Positions 26,916 to 35,873 of a DNA stretch of 62,023 nt are shown one piece after another (position 1 is the first letter of the stretch; every line of letters starts with the position of its first letter). Position numbers and translations under genes: made by a program. Origin of the DNA: Neomegalonema sp. (GTDB lineage Bacteria; Pseudomonadota; Alphaproteobacteria; Rhodobacterales; Rhodobacteraceae); the NCBI GenBank assembly GCA_022760355.1, contig JALEGB010000141.1:1-62023 (forward strand), given 5' to 3'. The notes beneath the pieces are model-generated. The model was not told the origin of the DNA and did no database searches. It saw only the letters and a list, made by a program, of their open reading frames with translations.

Positions 26916-27968
26916 ATGACCAACTCGCGGAGAGCGTTTCTCAAAACGTCCGCAGTAGCGGGAGCCGCGCTGGCTGCGCCTGCGATCTTCACATCAAATC
27001 GCGCCCACGCGGCCGAAGTTACGCTGCGCCTTCACCAGTTCCTGCCCGCCCAAGCCAATGTGCCAAAAAATATTCTTGGCCCGTGGGCGGATAAAATTGC
27101 CAAAGAGTCCGAAGGCCGCATCAAGATTGAGCGCTACCCGTCGATGCAGCTGGGCGGCAAGCCGCCAGGCCTGATCGATCAAGCGATCGACGGCGTTGCG
27201 GACATCGTCTGGACCGTCTCCGGCTATACGCCCGGCCGCTTCCCACGCGCCGAAGTCTTCGAGCTGCCCTTCACCATGACCAACGCTGAAGCTGTCTCGC
27301 GCGCCTATTGGGAACTCGCCCAAGGCACGATGATGGACAGCGACTTCAAAGACTTCAAAGTCCTGGGTCTGTGGGTCCACGGTCCTGGCGTCATCCACTC
27401 GAACAAGCCGATCCGCAAGGTCGCCGACCTCGACGGCGTCAAGCTGCGCGCGCCGACCCGAATCACCAACATTCTGTTCAAAAAGCTGGGCGCCACCCCG
27501 ATCGGCATGCCAGTTCCGGCGATCCCCGAAGCGCTGTCGAAAGGCGTTGTCGACGCGACAATCATCCCATGGGAAGTTGTGGGCGCGCTGAAAGTTGCCG
27601 AGCTGGTCGAAAACCACACCGAATTTGGCGACGACACGCTCTACACCACCACCTTCATCTTCGCGATGAACAAAGAGCGTTATGCAGGCCTTCCTGACGA
27701 CCTCAAGAAGGTGATGGACGACAATTCAGGCCTCGAATTCTCCGCATTCGCCGGCAAGCAGATGCAGATAGACGACGCCCCGTCCCGCGAAGCGGCGCTC
27801 GACCGCGGCAATAACATCATCGAACTCTCGTCCGATGAAGTCGCCGAATGGAAAGAAGCTTCGAAGGACATCGCCGCCTCCTGGGCCAAAGAGATGGACG
27901 ATAAGGGCCTTGACGGCTCCGGCCTGCTCGCGAAGGCCAAAGAGTTGATTGCGAAGCATTCAGCCTAA
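26916..27968 (+). CDS. TRAP transporter solute-binding protein, DctP family (no permease nearby)
   Basis: 350 residues from MTNSRRAFLKTSAVAG, a twin-arginine signal. The mature part is a DctP/DctP-like fold: LRLHQFLPAQANVPKN, GYTPGRFPRAEVFELPF, VHGPGVIHSNKPI, LRAPTRITN. TRAP receptors capture organic acids in the periplasm and pass them to DctQ-DctM; those membrane genes are absent from the window. It is followed by the acyl-CoA/aromatic island, so an aromatic or short organic acid is the likely ligand. GGGAG precedes the ATG. Confidence 0.9.
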   Translation: MTNSRRAFLKTSAVAGAALAAPAIFTSNRAHAAEVTLRLHQFLPAQANVPKNILGPWADKIAKESEGRIKIERYPSMQLGGKPPGLIDQAIDGVADIVWTVSGYTPGRFPRAEVFELPFTMTNAEAVSRAYWELAQGTMMDSDFKDFKVLGLWVHGPGVIHSNKPIRKVADLDGVKLRAPTRITNILFKKLGATPIGMPVPAIPEALSKGVVDATIIPWEVVGALKVAELVENHTEFGDDTLYTTTFIFAMNKERYAGLPDDLKKVMDDNSGLEFSAFAGKQMQIDDAPSREAALDRGNNIIELSSDEVAEWKEASKDIAASWAKEMDDKGLDGSGLLAKAKELIAKHSA

Positions 27969-27978
27969 CCGAAGCGGG

Positions 27979-28002
27979 GCCCCCTTGCGCTTGCGAGGGG
28001 GC
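27979..28002 (+). terminator. Hairpin after the TRAP receptor gene
   Basis: GCCCCCTTGC (27979-27988) pairs with GCGAGGGGGC (27993-28002), 10 bp including one G-T pair, loop of 4. No T-run follows. It starts 10 bases after the stop, so it may trim or stabilise the 3' end of a highly made receptor mRNA. The rest of 27969-28232 shows no gene. Confidence 0.55.
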
Positions 28003-28232
28003 TGCGCGCCTCCCTCTGACGACTGACCATAAAGCAACTTCGCTGGCGGCGGTGACCAGAAGCATCGGCTGCGATACTCTTGGCCCCGCTCCGCCAGCGC
28101 TTTTCGCCGCCAAATACGGTCCGCGGCCGGAGCACAGTCTGATCGCTGTTGATCCGCGTACTCGTGCTGAGGCGCGACAAAATAGGTGTGGAGCATAACC
28201 ACTTTGAAAAATCATGGAAAATGGGGCGAGGC

Positions 28233-28997
28233 ATGAAGATTACCGACCAAATCGCGCTGGTGACAGGCGGCGCAAGCGGCCTGGGAGCCGCCACGGCGCG
28301 CCGGCTGGCGCATGAAGGCGCAAAAGTCGCGATCCTGGACCTAGACCCGGAGCGCGCAGAAACCGTCGCGGCGGAAATTGGCGGCGTCGCCACCCCCGCG
28401 AACGTCACGGACGAAGCCGATGTCAGCGCCGCGTTTGATAAAGCCGCTGCGCATTTTGGCGCCGCCCCGCGCATCGTAGTCAACTGCGCCGGCGTCGGCC
28501 TCGCGGCGCGCATCGTCGGCCGCGAAGGCAAACTCTCATTCGATGTTTTTGAAAAGACCCTAAAGGTCAATCTCTTCGGCACGTACAATGTGATGAGCCA
28601 TGGCGCGCGCCGCATGACGGAGATGGCGCCGCTGGAGGGCGGTGAGCGCGGCGTCGTGATCAATACGGCGTCTGTGGCCTATGAGGACGGCCAGCTGGGT
28701 CAAGCGGCCTATGCGGCCTCAAAAGGCGCAATCGCATCCATGTGCCTGCCCGCCGCCCGCGAACTCGCCCAACATGGCGTGCGCGTTGTCGCGATCGCGC
28801 CCGGCTTGTTCCACACGCCGATGATGGAAGGTCTGCCGGACGAGGTGACCGAGAAGATCGCCTCCGACGTCCCCTTCCCGAAGCGCCTCGGCGCGCCGGA
28901 TGAGTTTGGCCTGCTGGCTGAGCACATTGTTCGCAACCCATATCTGAACGGCAGCGTTGTTCGCCTTGACGGCGCCGTCCGCCTCCCACCGCGCTGA
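28233..28997 (+). CDS. Short-chain dehydrogenase, 3-hydroxyacyl-CoA dehydrogenase type
   Basis: 254 residues. Rossmann motif TGGASGLGAATARRL, NCAGVG, and the catalytic Ser/Tyr/Lys in NTASVAYEDG and AYAASKG. SVAYEDGQLGQAAYAASKGA-like blocks and APGLFHTPMMEGLP are typical of the HSD17B10-like (type 2) 3-hydroxyacyl-CoA dehydrogenases. It would oxidise a 3-hydroxyacyl-CoA with NAD+. First enzyme of a tight plus-strand run (crotonase, MarR, ligase, amidohydrolase, DUF3237, acyl-CoA dehydrogenase). Confidence 0.88.
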   Translation: MKITDQIALVTGGASGLGAATARRLAHEGAKVAILDLDPERAETVAAEIGGVATPANVTDEADVSAAFDKAAAHFGAAPRIVVNCAGVGLAARIVGREGKLSFDVFEKTLKVNLFGTYNVMSHGARRMTEMAPLEGGERGVVINTASVAYEDGQLGQAAYAASKGAIASMCLPAARELAQHGVRVVAIAPGLFHTPMMEGLPDEVTEKIASDVPFPKRLGAPDEFGLLAEHIVRNPYLNGSVVRLDGAVRLPPR

Positions 28998-29004
28998 TGC
29001 TCAC

Positions 29005-29772
29005 ATGACGGTTGATATGCTTAAGATTGAAGTCGCCGACAATATCGCGACCCTGACGATGAACCGCCCGGAAAAGCGCAACGCGATGTGCGACGAGCTG
29101 CTGGGGGAGATTGACGCGTTCTTCCGCGCGCCGCCGGCGGATGTGAAAGCCGTCGTAATGACCGGAACCGCCGGACATTATTGCTCGGGCCTCGATCTCA
29201 GCGAACATGTTGCGCGAGACGCGGAAGGCACGATGCGCCATTCCCGCGGCTGGCACGAGGTCATGCAGCGGGTGCGTTTCGGCGGCCTGCCAGTCGTCTC
29301 CGCCATGTTCGGCGCCGTTATCGGCGGCGGATTGGAGCTCGCCTCCTCGACCCATGTTCGGATTGCCGAACCCTCGACGATTTTTCAGCTGCCGGAAGGG
29401 CGCCGAGGCATCTTCGTTGGCGGCGGCGCCTCCGTGAATGTGGGGCGCATCCTCGGCGCCGACCGCATGGTCGAGATGATGCTCACCGGCCGCAAATACG
29501 GCGCGGAGGAAGGGCTGCGGTTGGGCCTGACCCACTACGCCGTCGGCGAGGGCGAAGCGATCGCCAAGGCGCAGGAGCTCGCGCGCAAAATTGCCTCGAA
29601 CGCGCCGCTCTCCAACTACATCATGATCCAGGCGCTGAGCCGGATCGAAGATATGTCCAAAACGGACGGTCTGTTCACCGAGAGCCTGTGCGCGGCGTTG
29701 ACTCAGACCAGCCCAGACGCGCTCGAAGGGCTCGCGGCGTTTCTGGAAAAACGCGAACCAACCTTCAGGTAG
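29005..29772 (+). CDS. Enoyl-CoA hydratase/isomerase family (crotonase)
   Basis: 255 residues. Crotonase oxyanion-hole motifs HYCSGLDLSEH and FGAVIGGGLELA; a Glu in LPEGRRGIFVGGG is at the position of a catalytic Glu. Substrate unknown. Next to a feruloyl-CoA synthase-type ligase it could be a hydroxycinnamoyl-CoA hydratase-lyase or the hydratase of a side-chain beta-oxidation. Starts 7 bases after the SDR stop. Confidence 0.88.
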   Translation: MTVDMLKIEVADNIATLTMNRPEKRNAMCDELLGEIDAFFRAPPADVKAVVMTGTAGHYCSGLDLSEHVARDAEGTMRHSRGWHEVMQRVRFGGLPVVSAMFGAVIGGGLELASSTHVRIAEPSTIFQLPEGRRGIFVGGGASVNVGRILGADRMVEMMLTGRKYGAEEGLRLGLTHYAVGEGEAIAKAQELARKIASNAPLSNYIMIQALSRIEDMSKTDGLFTESLCAALTQTSPDALEGLAAFLEKREPTFR

Positions 29773-29776
29773 GCCG

Positions 29777-30265
29777 ATGAGCAGAGCCAAGTCTCACCCA
29801 GAACGTTCAGCGGGCGACGATGTCGCCCGCGTCTCCGACGCGACGCTCCGCGGCTTTGTCGGCTATGATCTGAAACGGGCGATGAACGTCATCCGCGCGG
29901 ACCTGCGCCGCACGCTTGAACCCTTTGGGCTGCGGATGCTGACTCTCACCGCGCTCGTGCTGATCGTCGATAATCCCGGCCTCCGCCAAAGCCAGCTGGC
30001 GGACGCAATGGATATCGAGCGGCCCAATCTAGTGGTGCTGTTGGATGAGTTGGAGCGGCGGGAGCTGATCGTGCGCGATCGCGTCCCGACGGATCGGCGC
30101 GCCTACGCCCTCAAAGCCACCCTGGCCGGTCGACGTTTATGCGAACAGGCGGTCGCCGCTGTGAATGCGCATGAAGCGCGTCTGTTTTGCGACCTGACGG
30201 AAGAGCGGCGCGCGGAGCTGATCACTGCGCTCCGGTCGATACAGCAAAAAACAGTGGAGGAATAA
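29777..30265 (+). CDS. MarR-family regulator
   Basis: 162 residues. Winged HTH: LRQSQLADAMDIERPNLVVL and RDRVPTDRRAYALKATLAG (wing with DRR). Placed inside the catabolic operon, four bases after the crotonase gene and four bases before the ligase gene. MarR members such as CouR/FerR answer to hydroxycinnamoyl-CoA, so a similar role here is a fair inference. Confidence 0.9.
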   Translation: MSRAKSHPERSAGDDVARVSDATLRGFVGYDLKRAMNVIRADLRRTLEPFGLRMLTLTALVLIVDNPGLRQSQLADAMDIERPNLVVLLDELERRELIVRDRVPTDRRAYALKATLAGRRLCEQAVAAVNAHEARLFCDLTEERRAELITALRSIQQKTVEE

Positions 30266-30269
30266 CCCA

Positions 30270-32096
30270 ATGAAGCGTCCCTCGCGTTTCCAACCGCACT
30301 CTGTCGAGCGCGAGGACCGCGCCGACGGCACGATACTCTACAGGTCGCAGCACCCGCTCGGCCCTGTAGCGGCGCGCACCGGCGATTGGGCGCATCATTG
30401 GGCCGACGCGGCGGCGGACCGCACTTTCATCGCGGAACGCAGCGGCGCCGGATGGCGTGAGGAAAGCTACGCCGCGACGCTTCAAAAAATACGGGCGATT
30501 GCGTCCGCTCTACTGGCCCGCGGCATGGGCCCGGACACTCGCATCTTGATCATGTCCGGCAATGGCGTCGATCATGGGCTGCTCTCGCTCGCCGCCCAGT
30601 ATATCGGCGCGCCGACCACCCCGGTCGCGGAGCAATACTCCCTGATCCATGGGGCGCATGGCCGACTGCGCCATGCGATTGAAGTTATCCGGCCGACGAT
30701 GGCCTATGTGGTTGACGCCGACCAATATTCGGAAGCGCTAGCGCTCGACGCGCTGGACGGCATCGAAATCGTCGCCAGCCGGCCAGGCGCGCGCTCCGGC
30801 CGGCCGATTACGCCGTTCGAGGAGCTGCTCAAAGGCGATGGGGGCGTCGATCTCGACGCCGCCTATGCGCAAGTCGGCCCGGAGACGGTGGGCAAAATTC
30901 TGATGACCAGCGGCTCAACCTCAAGCCCGAAGGGCGTGCCGACGACCCATCGGATGATGTGCGTGAATCAAACTCAAATCGCCGACGCCCTGCCCTTTCT
31001 ACGCGAGCGGCCGCCGCGCATTGTCGACTGGCTGCCCTGGAACCACGTTTTCGGCGGTTCGCACAATTTCAACATGATGCTGGCCAATGGCGGCAGCCTC
31101 TATATCGATGACGGCAAGCCGGTAGCGGGCCTATTCGACCGCACAGTGGAGAACCTGTCGATGATAACGGGGACGCTGTGCTTCAACGTTCCTGTCGGTT
31201 TCAGCATGCTGCTCGACGCATTGCGCAGGGATGAGGCGCTGCGCCGCCGATTCTTCGAAAATCTGGATCTGATCTTCTACGCCGGCGCGTCCCTGCCGCA
31301 AGAAGTCTGGTCCGGCCTCGAAGAAATGGCGATGGAGATCAAGAACGAGGTCCCAATGATGACCTCGTCCTGGGGCCTCACCGAAACGGCGCCCGCCGCC
31401 ATGATGCAGCATGAACCGATCGATCGGTCCGGCGTCATCGGCGTGCCGCTCAACGGCGTCGAAATCAAGCTGATCCCAGATGACGATCTACGCTGCGAGG
31501 TCCGCGTCAAGGGGCCAAACATCCTGCGCGAATACTACAATGCGCCGGACAAGACCGCCGCAGCCTTCGATGATGAGGGCTATTTCATTACCGGCGACGC
31601 AATGTTGTTCAACGATCCGGCTGATCCAAGCCGCGGGATGCGCTTTGACGGGCGTATTTCGGAGGACTTCAAGCTTCTGACCGGAACCTGGGTCCGCGCC
31701 GCGCAGCTGCGGCTGGAAATGCTGGCCTGCCTGAGCCCGATCGCCGCCGACCTCGTGATCATCGGCGCCGACCGGAATGAGATCGGCGTCATGATCTTCC
31801 CAAATATCGCCGAGCTCAAACGCGAAGGCTTTGATCTTGAGAAGGAAGATTGCGGCGCGTTCACCGACCCTTTGCTGCTGGGCGACATTCATCGCCGCCT
31901 GGCCGAACGCGCACGCGAAATCTCCGGCAGCGCGTCTCGCATCGCCCGCGCCATTGTCGTGTCCGAACCGGCCTCAATGGCCGACGGTGAGATGACCGCC
32001 AAAGGCAACCTCAACTTCCGCAAAATCCTGACCCGCCGCAACGGACTGCTGCAGCGCCTGTACACCGACGGCGATCCAGCAATCACCCGCGTCTGA
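30270..32096 (+). CDS. AMP-forming acyl-CoA ligase, feruloyl-CoA synthase type
   Basis: 608 residues, ANL superfamily. P-loop MTSGSTSSPKGVPTTH, the A5 region SSWGLTETAPA, A7 TGDAMLFNDP, and GRISEDFKLLTGTWV, which is characteristic of the feruloyl-CoA synthase branch. A final Lys region reads AKGNLNFRKILTRR. It should activate a hydroxycinnamate-like acid with ATP and CoA. Exact substrate (ferulate, coumarate or another) cannot be fixed from sequence. Spacing to both neighbours is short (4 and 11 bases). Confidence 0.88.
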   Translation: MKRPSRFQPHSVEREDRADGTILYRSQHPLGPVAARTGDWAHHWADAAADRTFIAERSGAGWREESYAATLQKIRAIASALLARGMGPDTRILIMSGNGVDHGLLSLAAQYIGAPTTPVAEQYSLIHGAHGRLRHAIEVIRPTMAYVVDADQYSEALALDALDGIEIVASRPGARSGRPITPFEELLKGDGGVDLDAAYAQVGPETVGKILMTSGSTSSPKGVPTTHRMMCVNQTQIADALPFLRERPPRIVDWLPWNHVFGGSHNFNMMLANGGSLYIDDGKPVAGLFDRTVENLSMITGTLCFNVPVGFSMLLDALRRDEALRRRFFENLDLIFYAGASLPQEVWSGLEEMAMEIKNEVPMMTSSWGLTETAPAAMMQHEPIDRSGVIGVPLNGVEIKLIPDDDLRCEVRVKGPNILREYYNAPDKTAAAFDDEGYFITGDAMLFNDPADPSRGMRFDGRISEDFKLLTGTWVRAAQLRLEMLACLSPIAADLVIIGADRNEIGVMIFPNIAELKREGFDLEKEDCGAFTDPLLLGDIHRRLAERAREISGSASRIARAIVVSEPASMADGEMTAKGNLNFRKILTRRNGLLQRLYTDGDPAITRV

Positions 32097-32107
32097 GGAG
32101 AGCAAGC

Positions 32108-32980
32108 ATGGTCGATATCAACAAGGTTCGCGCAATCGACATTCATACCCACGCTGAGGAGCCTTGCGGCTGCCATACTGACGACGGCTATGACGATCTT
32201 CAGGCCACAATGGCGAAATATTTTCGCGCGCCCTGGTCACATCCGCCGACCGTCCCGGAAACCGCTGCGCATTATCGCGAGCAGAACATCGCCGCAGTGA
32301 TTTTCCCCGTCGATGCGGAGCGTGAGACGGGCTATCGGCGCTACAAAAACGAAGAAGTGGCGGAAATCGCGGCCGAGAACAGCGACGTGCTGATCCCCTT
32401 CGCGTCAATTGATCCGCACAAGGGCAAGATCGGCGCTCGTGAAGCGCGCCGGCTGATCCGCGAGTTCGGCATCAAGGGTTTCAAGTTTCACCCGACGATG
32501 CAGGGCTTCTACCCGAATGACCGGATGGCCTATGAGCTCTATGAAGCGATCGCTGAGGAAGGCTTGATTGCGCTGTTTCACACCGGCCAAACCGGCGTCG
32601 GCAGCGGCATGCCTGGCGGCAATGGCATGCGTCTCAAATACTCGAACCCGATGTATATGGATGATGTCGCCGTCGACTTCCCGGAAATGAAGATCATTCT
32701 CGCGCACCCCTCTTTCCCCTGGCAGGAGGAGGCGTTGGCGGTCGCGCAGCATAAACCGAACGTTTATATTGATCTTTCCGGCTGGTCGCCCAAGTATTTT
32801 CCAGAAATACTGGTAAAATACTGCAACTCGATTTTGAAGAAAAAAGTGTTGTTTGGCTCGGATTGGCCCATGATTACGCCAGAGCGTTGGCTCAGCGATT
32901 TTGAGACAATCGCGATCAAGGATGAGATCCGGCCCGACATCATCAAGAATAACGCCGCCCGCTTGCTTGGAATGGCCTAA
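32108..32980 (+). CDS. Amidohydrolase-2 family protein
   Basis: 290 residues, TIM-barrel metal hydrolase. HxH motif in IDIHTHAEEPCG, GFKFHPTMQGFYP, FHTGQTGVG, LAHPSFPWQ and the Asp in FGSDWPM line the site. Family includes ACMSD-like decarboxylases and 4-oxalomesaconate-type hydratases/hydrolases. In this operon it may decarboxylate or hydrolyse an aromatic intermediate. GGAG precedes the ATG. Confidence 0.88.
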   Translation: MVDINKVRAIDIHTHAEEPCGCHTDDGYDDLQATMAKYFRAPWSHPPTVPETAAHYREQNIAAVIFPVDAERETGYRRYKNEEVAEIAAENSDVLIPFASIDPHKGKIGAREARRLIREFGIKGFKFHPTMQGFYPNDRMAYELYEAIAEEGLIALFHTGQTGVGSGMPGGNGMRLKYSNPMYMDDVAVDFPEMKIILAHPSFPWQEEALAVAQHKPNVYIDLSGWSPKYFPEILVKYCNSILKKKVLFGSDWPMITPERWLSDFETIAIKDEIRPDIIKNNAARLLGMA

Positions 32981-32981
32981 G

Positions 32982-33440
32982 ATGGCGACGGCCCCAACGC
33001 TTTCGCATTTCTGCGATTTGCTTGTGCAGCTTGCCCCAATCCAAGAAATGGGCGCAGGCCGCGCCGGCGCGCGCCGGATTATTCCGATTGTCGGAGGGGC
33101 CGTTTCTGGGCGCGTTTCGGGTAAAGTCCTCAATCTCGGCGCGGATTGGCAGACGATCTACGCCGACGGCGCCGCGGACATCGACACGCGCTACGCATTC
33201 GAAACCGATGACGGCGCGCTGATCGAATTCGTGAACAAAGGCGTGCGCCGGGGACCGCCAGAGGTGCTCGCTGCGCTCAGCCGCGGCGAGCCGGTTGATC
33301 CGTCCGCATACTATTTTCGCACCACCGCGCGCCTGGAAACCGGGGACGCACGCTACGCGTGGGTGAACCACACGCTCTTTGTCGGCTCCGGCGCGCGGGA
33401 GGCGGACAAGGTCCGCATCTCCTTGTTCACGATCGAATAA
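32982..33440 (+). CDS. DUF3237-family protein
   Basis: 152 residues from the ATG one base after the amidohydrolase stop. Motifs matching DUF3237: GAGRAGARRIIPIVGG, GKVLNLGADWQTI, ARYAWVNHTLFVGSG. No signal peptide. The family is beta-rich and of unknown catalytic role, but recurs in aromatic degradation operons. The translational coupling suggests it works with the amidohydrolase. Confidence 0.8.
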   Translation: MATAPTLSHFCDLLVQLAPIQEMGAGRAGARRIIPIVGGAVSGRVSGKVLNLGADWQTIYADGAADIDTRYAFETDDGALIEFVNKGVRRGPPEVLAALSRGEPVDPSAYYFRTTARLETGDARYAWVNHTLFVGSGAREADKVRISLFTIE

Positions 33441-33467
33441 TCGCTTTCGGCATTAGGAACCTCCGCT

Positions 33468-35063
33468 ATGAAACCCTTCGCCGCCCCCCTCGACGACATT
33501 CTCTTTTCGCTCGATCATGTTGCGGGCGCGCAGGCGCTTGCTGATTGGGATCGAGAAACCATCAGCGAAATCGCCAGCCATTTCGCAGCCTTCGCCGAAG
33601 GTGAAATCGCGCCGCTGGACGAGCCGGGCGATATGCAGGGCTGCCGGCTCGAAAATGGTCGGGTCCGGATGCCGGACGGGTTCGCAGCGGTGTTCAAGGC
33701 CTATGCGGAGCAAGGATGGCCCGGGCTGACCACGCCGGAAGCCTATGAAGGCCAAGGTATGAGCCCGCTGATGCTCGCCGTCGTCTCTGAGATCTTCTCA
33801 GGCGCCAACCAGAGCCTGCAAATGGTGACTGGCCTGGTCCCTGGCGCGGTGCGCACCTTGCTGAATTTCGGCAACGAGGCGCAGAAGACCCGCTACATCC
33901 CTGCGCTGGCGTCCGGGCGCACACTTGCAACGATGTGCCTGACCGAACCTGGCGCCGGCTCCGATCTATCCCGCGTCCGCTGCCGCGCAGAGAAAACCGC
34001 GGATGGCTGGCGCATTCATGGGGAGAAGATTTTCATCTCCGGCGGCGACCAGGATATGAGCGAACAGATCCTGCATCTGGTTCTCGCCCGCACCTCGGAT
34101 GACGGGGTGAAGGGGCTTTCGCTGTTCCTCGCGCCCTCGGAGCGCGCGGATGGCGCTCGCAACGCCATCGCCGTCACGCGCATCGAGGAAAAAATGGGGC
34201 TGCACGCCTCCCCAACCTGCCAACTCGCTTTCGATGCGGCGGAGGCGGAGTTGATCGGTGACGAAGGGGCCGGCCTGGCTTGCATGTTCACGATGATGAA
34301 CCATGCGCGGGCGGACGTGGCGCTGCAGGGCGTCGCCCACGCCGCCCGCGCGCACGATGTCGCCAGCGCCTATGCGGCCGAGCGCGTTCAGGGCCGCGGC
34401 GGCGATGGCCAGCCCATCACGATCGATCAACATGCCGATGTGCGCCGGATGCTCGATGAAATTGACGGGCTGGCGCTGGGCGGACGCGCCATCGCGCATT
34501 TAGCGTTCGTCGCCATGGAGCAGGGCGCGCAGGACGATTTGGTCGAGTTCCTGACCCCAATCGCCAAAGCCTACTGCACCGAAGCCGGCATGCGCGCAGC
34601 GGAGCTCGGGGTTCAGATTCTGGGGGGCTACGGCTATCTGCGCGAATATCGGCTGGAGCAAACCTATCGCGATGTTCGGATCTCCGCGATTTATGAGGGC
34701 GCCAACGGCGTCCATGAGCGCGCTTTGGCGACGCGATTGCTAAAACGCCCGCCGACCGCGGCGTTCGAGCAATTTGTTCAGGCTGAGCAAAACCGCTTGG
34801 GCGACGCCGATATTGCCGAAGCGCTGACACGATGGCGCGCCGGCCGGGATCTGCTGCTGACTTTGCCGGACGCGTCGCCGCTGGCGCATGATTACACGCA
34901 GCTGACAACCGCGACCCTTCTCACCTGCTTGTGGGCCCGGATTGAAGCCGCGGCGGATGCGCACCCGTCGCCGGAGCGGATCAAACGCGTTGCGCGCAAA
35001 GCGCGTCAGCGGCTGCGCGCCTTTGCGCCCGCCTATCTGGCGCAGCTCAACACCGTCGCATAA
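33468..35063 (+). CDS. Acyl-CoA dehydrogenase
   Basis: 531 residues, longer than classic ACADs (about 380) and fitting the DmdC-like branch with a C-terminal extension. Motifs: CLTEPGAGSDLS, GEKIFISGGDQDM, FTMMNHARADVALQG, GGYGYLREYRLEQTYRD, and catalytic Glu in AIYEGANGVHERA. Uses FAD to desaturate an acyl-CoA. Last gene of the island, 27 bases after DUF3237. No thiolase or electron-transfer flavoprotein gene is in the window. Confidence 0.92.
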   Translation: MKPFAAPLDDILFSLDHVAGAQALADWDRETISEIASHFAAFAEGEIAPLDEPGDMQGCRLENGRVRMPDGFAAVFKAYAEQGWPGLTTPEAYEGQGMSPLMLAVVSEIFSGANQSLQMVTGLVPGAVRTLLNFGNEAQKTRYIPALASGRTLATMCLTEPGAGSDLSRVRCRAEKTADGWRIHGEKIFISGGDQDMSEQILHLVLARTSDDGVKGLSLFLAPSERADGARNAIAVTRIEEKMGLHASPTCQLAFDAAEAELIGDEGAGLACMFTMMNHARADVALQGVAHAARAHDVASAYAAERVQGRGGDGQPITIDQHADVRRMLDEIDGLALGGRAIAHLAFVAMEQGAQDDLVEFLTPIAKAYCTEAGMRAAELGVQILGGYGYLREYRLEQTYRDVRISAIYEGANGVHERALATRLLKRPPTAAFEQFVQAEQNRLGDADIAEALTRWRAGRDLLLTLPDASPLAHDYTQLTTATLLTCLWARIEAAADAHPSPERIKRVARKARQRLRAFAPAYLAQLNTVA

Positions 35064-35090
35064 AAAATCCGCCGAGCATCGCCGGCGGAT
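35062..35090 (-). terminator. Rho-independent terminator of the minus-strand sugar-acid operon
   Basis: ATCCGCCG (35067-35074) pairs with CGGCGGAT (35083-35090), loop of 8. Read on the minus strand the hairpin is followed by a run of T (A-run 35062-35067 on the plus strand). It lies 63 bases past the RraA-type gene stop and converges on the acyl-CoA dehydrogenase gene. Confidence 0.8.
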
Positions 35091-35153
35091 CAAGGAGCAG
35101 ACTGGAGGTCTCATTGGAATGAGTGAGGCCGCCCAAGCGGCCGTCACGAATGG

Positions 35154-35864
35154 TCAGCGATTGTTCGCCTTGCGCCAGCTTTCGAACGCCTCGCGATGGC
35201 GGTCGATAGTTTGCGGATACAGGCCAATGATCGACTCGCCGCCCTTCACCTGCTCGACGACGAAATCTTCGTAGGCGGTCATTTCCACCGCCTCATCCGC
35301 GAGTTCATCCGCAAGCGCGGCCGGAAGGACGATCACGCAGTCATCATCGCCAACAATCACATCGCCCGGAAACACCGGCGCATCGCCACAACCGATCGGA
35401 ACGTTGATCTCAATCGCCTCATGCAACGTCAGGTTTGTCGGGCTCGACGGGCGCTGATGATAAGCGGGAATGTCCAGCGCGCCGATCACAGAAGCGTCGC
35501 GGAAGCCGCCATCGGATACAACGCCGGCGCCGCCGCGCACCATCAGCCGGGTGATCAGAATATCGCCGGCCGACGCGGCGCGCGCGTCCTTCCTGCTGTC
35601 CATCACCAGCACATGCCCCTCAGGACAGCTTTCAATCGCCACGCGTTGCGGATGCTCCGGGTTCCGAAACTCGACAAGCTGGTTTCGATCTTCGCGCGCC
35701 GGCATGTAGCGGAGCGTGAAGGCCGGCCCAACCATGTTCCGCCCCTTCGGCGCAACCGGATGGACCCCTTGAATGACTTGACTACGCAAGCCTCGCTTAT
35801 AAAGCGCCGTCGCCAACGTTGCGACGGAGACGCCCATAAGCTTCTCCCGAGTGTCAGATTTCAT
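35154..35864 (-). CDS. RraA/HMG-aldolase family protein
   Basis: 236 residues. Blocks MVGPAFTLRYMP, SAGDILITRLMVRGGAG and VSDGGFRDA. The G...RD signature used by 4-hydroxy-4-methyl-2-oxoglutarate/oxaloacetate-type class II aldolases is complete, so it is more likely an enzyme than an RNase E inhibitor. Last gene of the sugar-acid operon, 9 bases after the aldehyde dehydrogenase (AAGGA upstream). Substrate unknown; it might cleave a keto-deoxy sugar acid. Confidence 0.82.
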   Translation of the reverse strand: MKSDTREKLMGVSVATLATALYKRGLRSQVIQGVHPVAPKGRNMVGPAFTLRYMPAREDRNQLVEFRNPEHPQRVAIESCPEGHVLVMDSRKDARAASAGDILITRLMVRGGAGVVSDGGFRDASVIGALDIPAYHQRPSSPTNLTLHEAIEINVPIGCGDAPVFPGDVIVGDDDCVIVLPAALADELADEAVEMTAYEDFVVEQVKGGESIIGLYPQTIDRHREAFESWRKANNR

Positions 35865-35873
35865 CGCCTGTCC

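Noticed and set aside
28660-29790. Open frame of 376 codons on the minus strand opposite SDR and crotonase genes
   Set aside because: Both genes beneath have intact catalytic motifs and operon spacing; the antisense product has low-complexity Arg-rich sequence.
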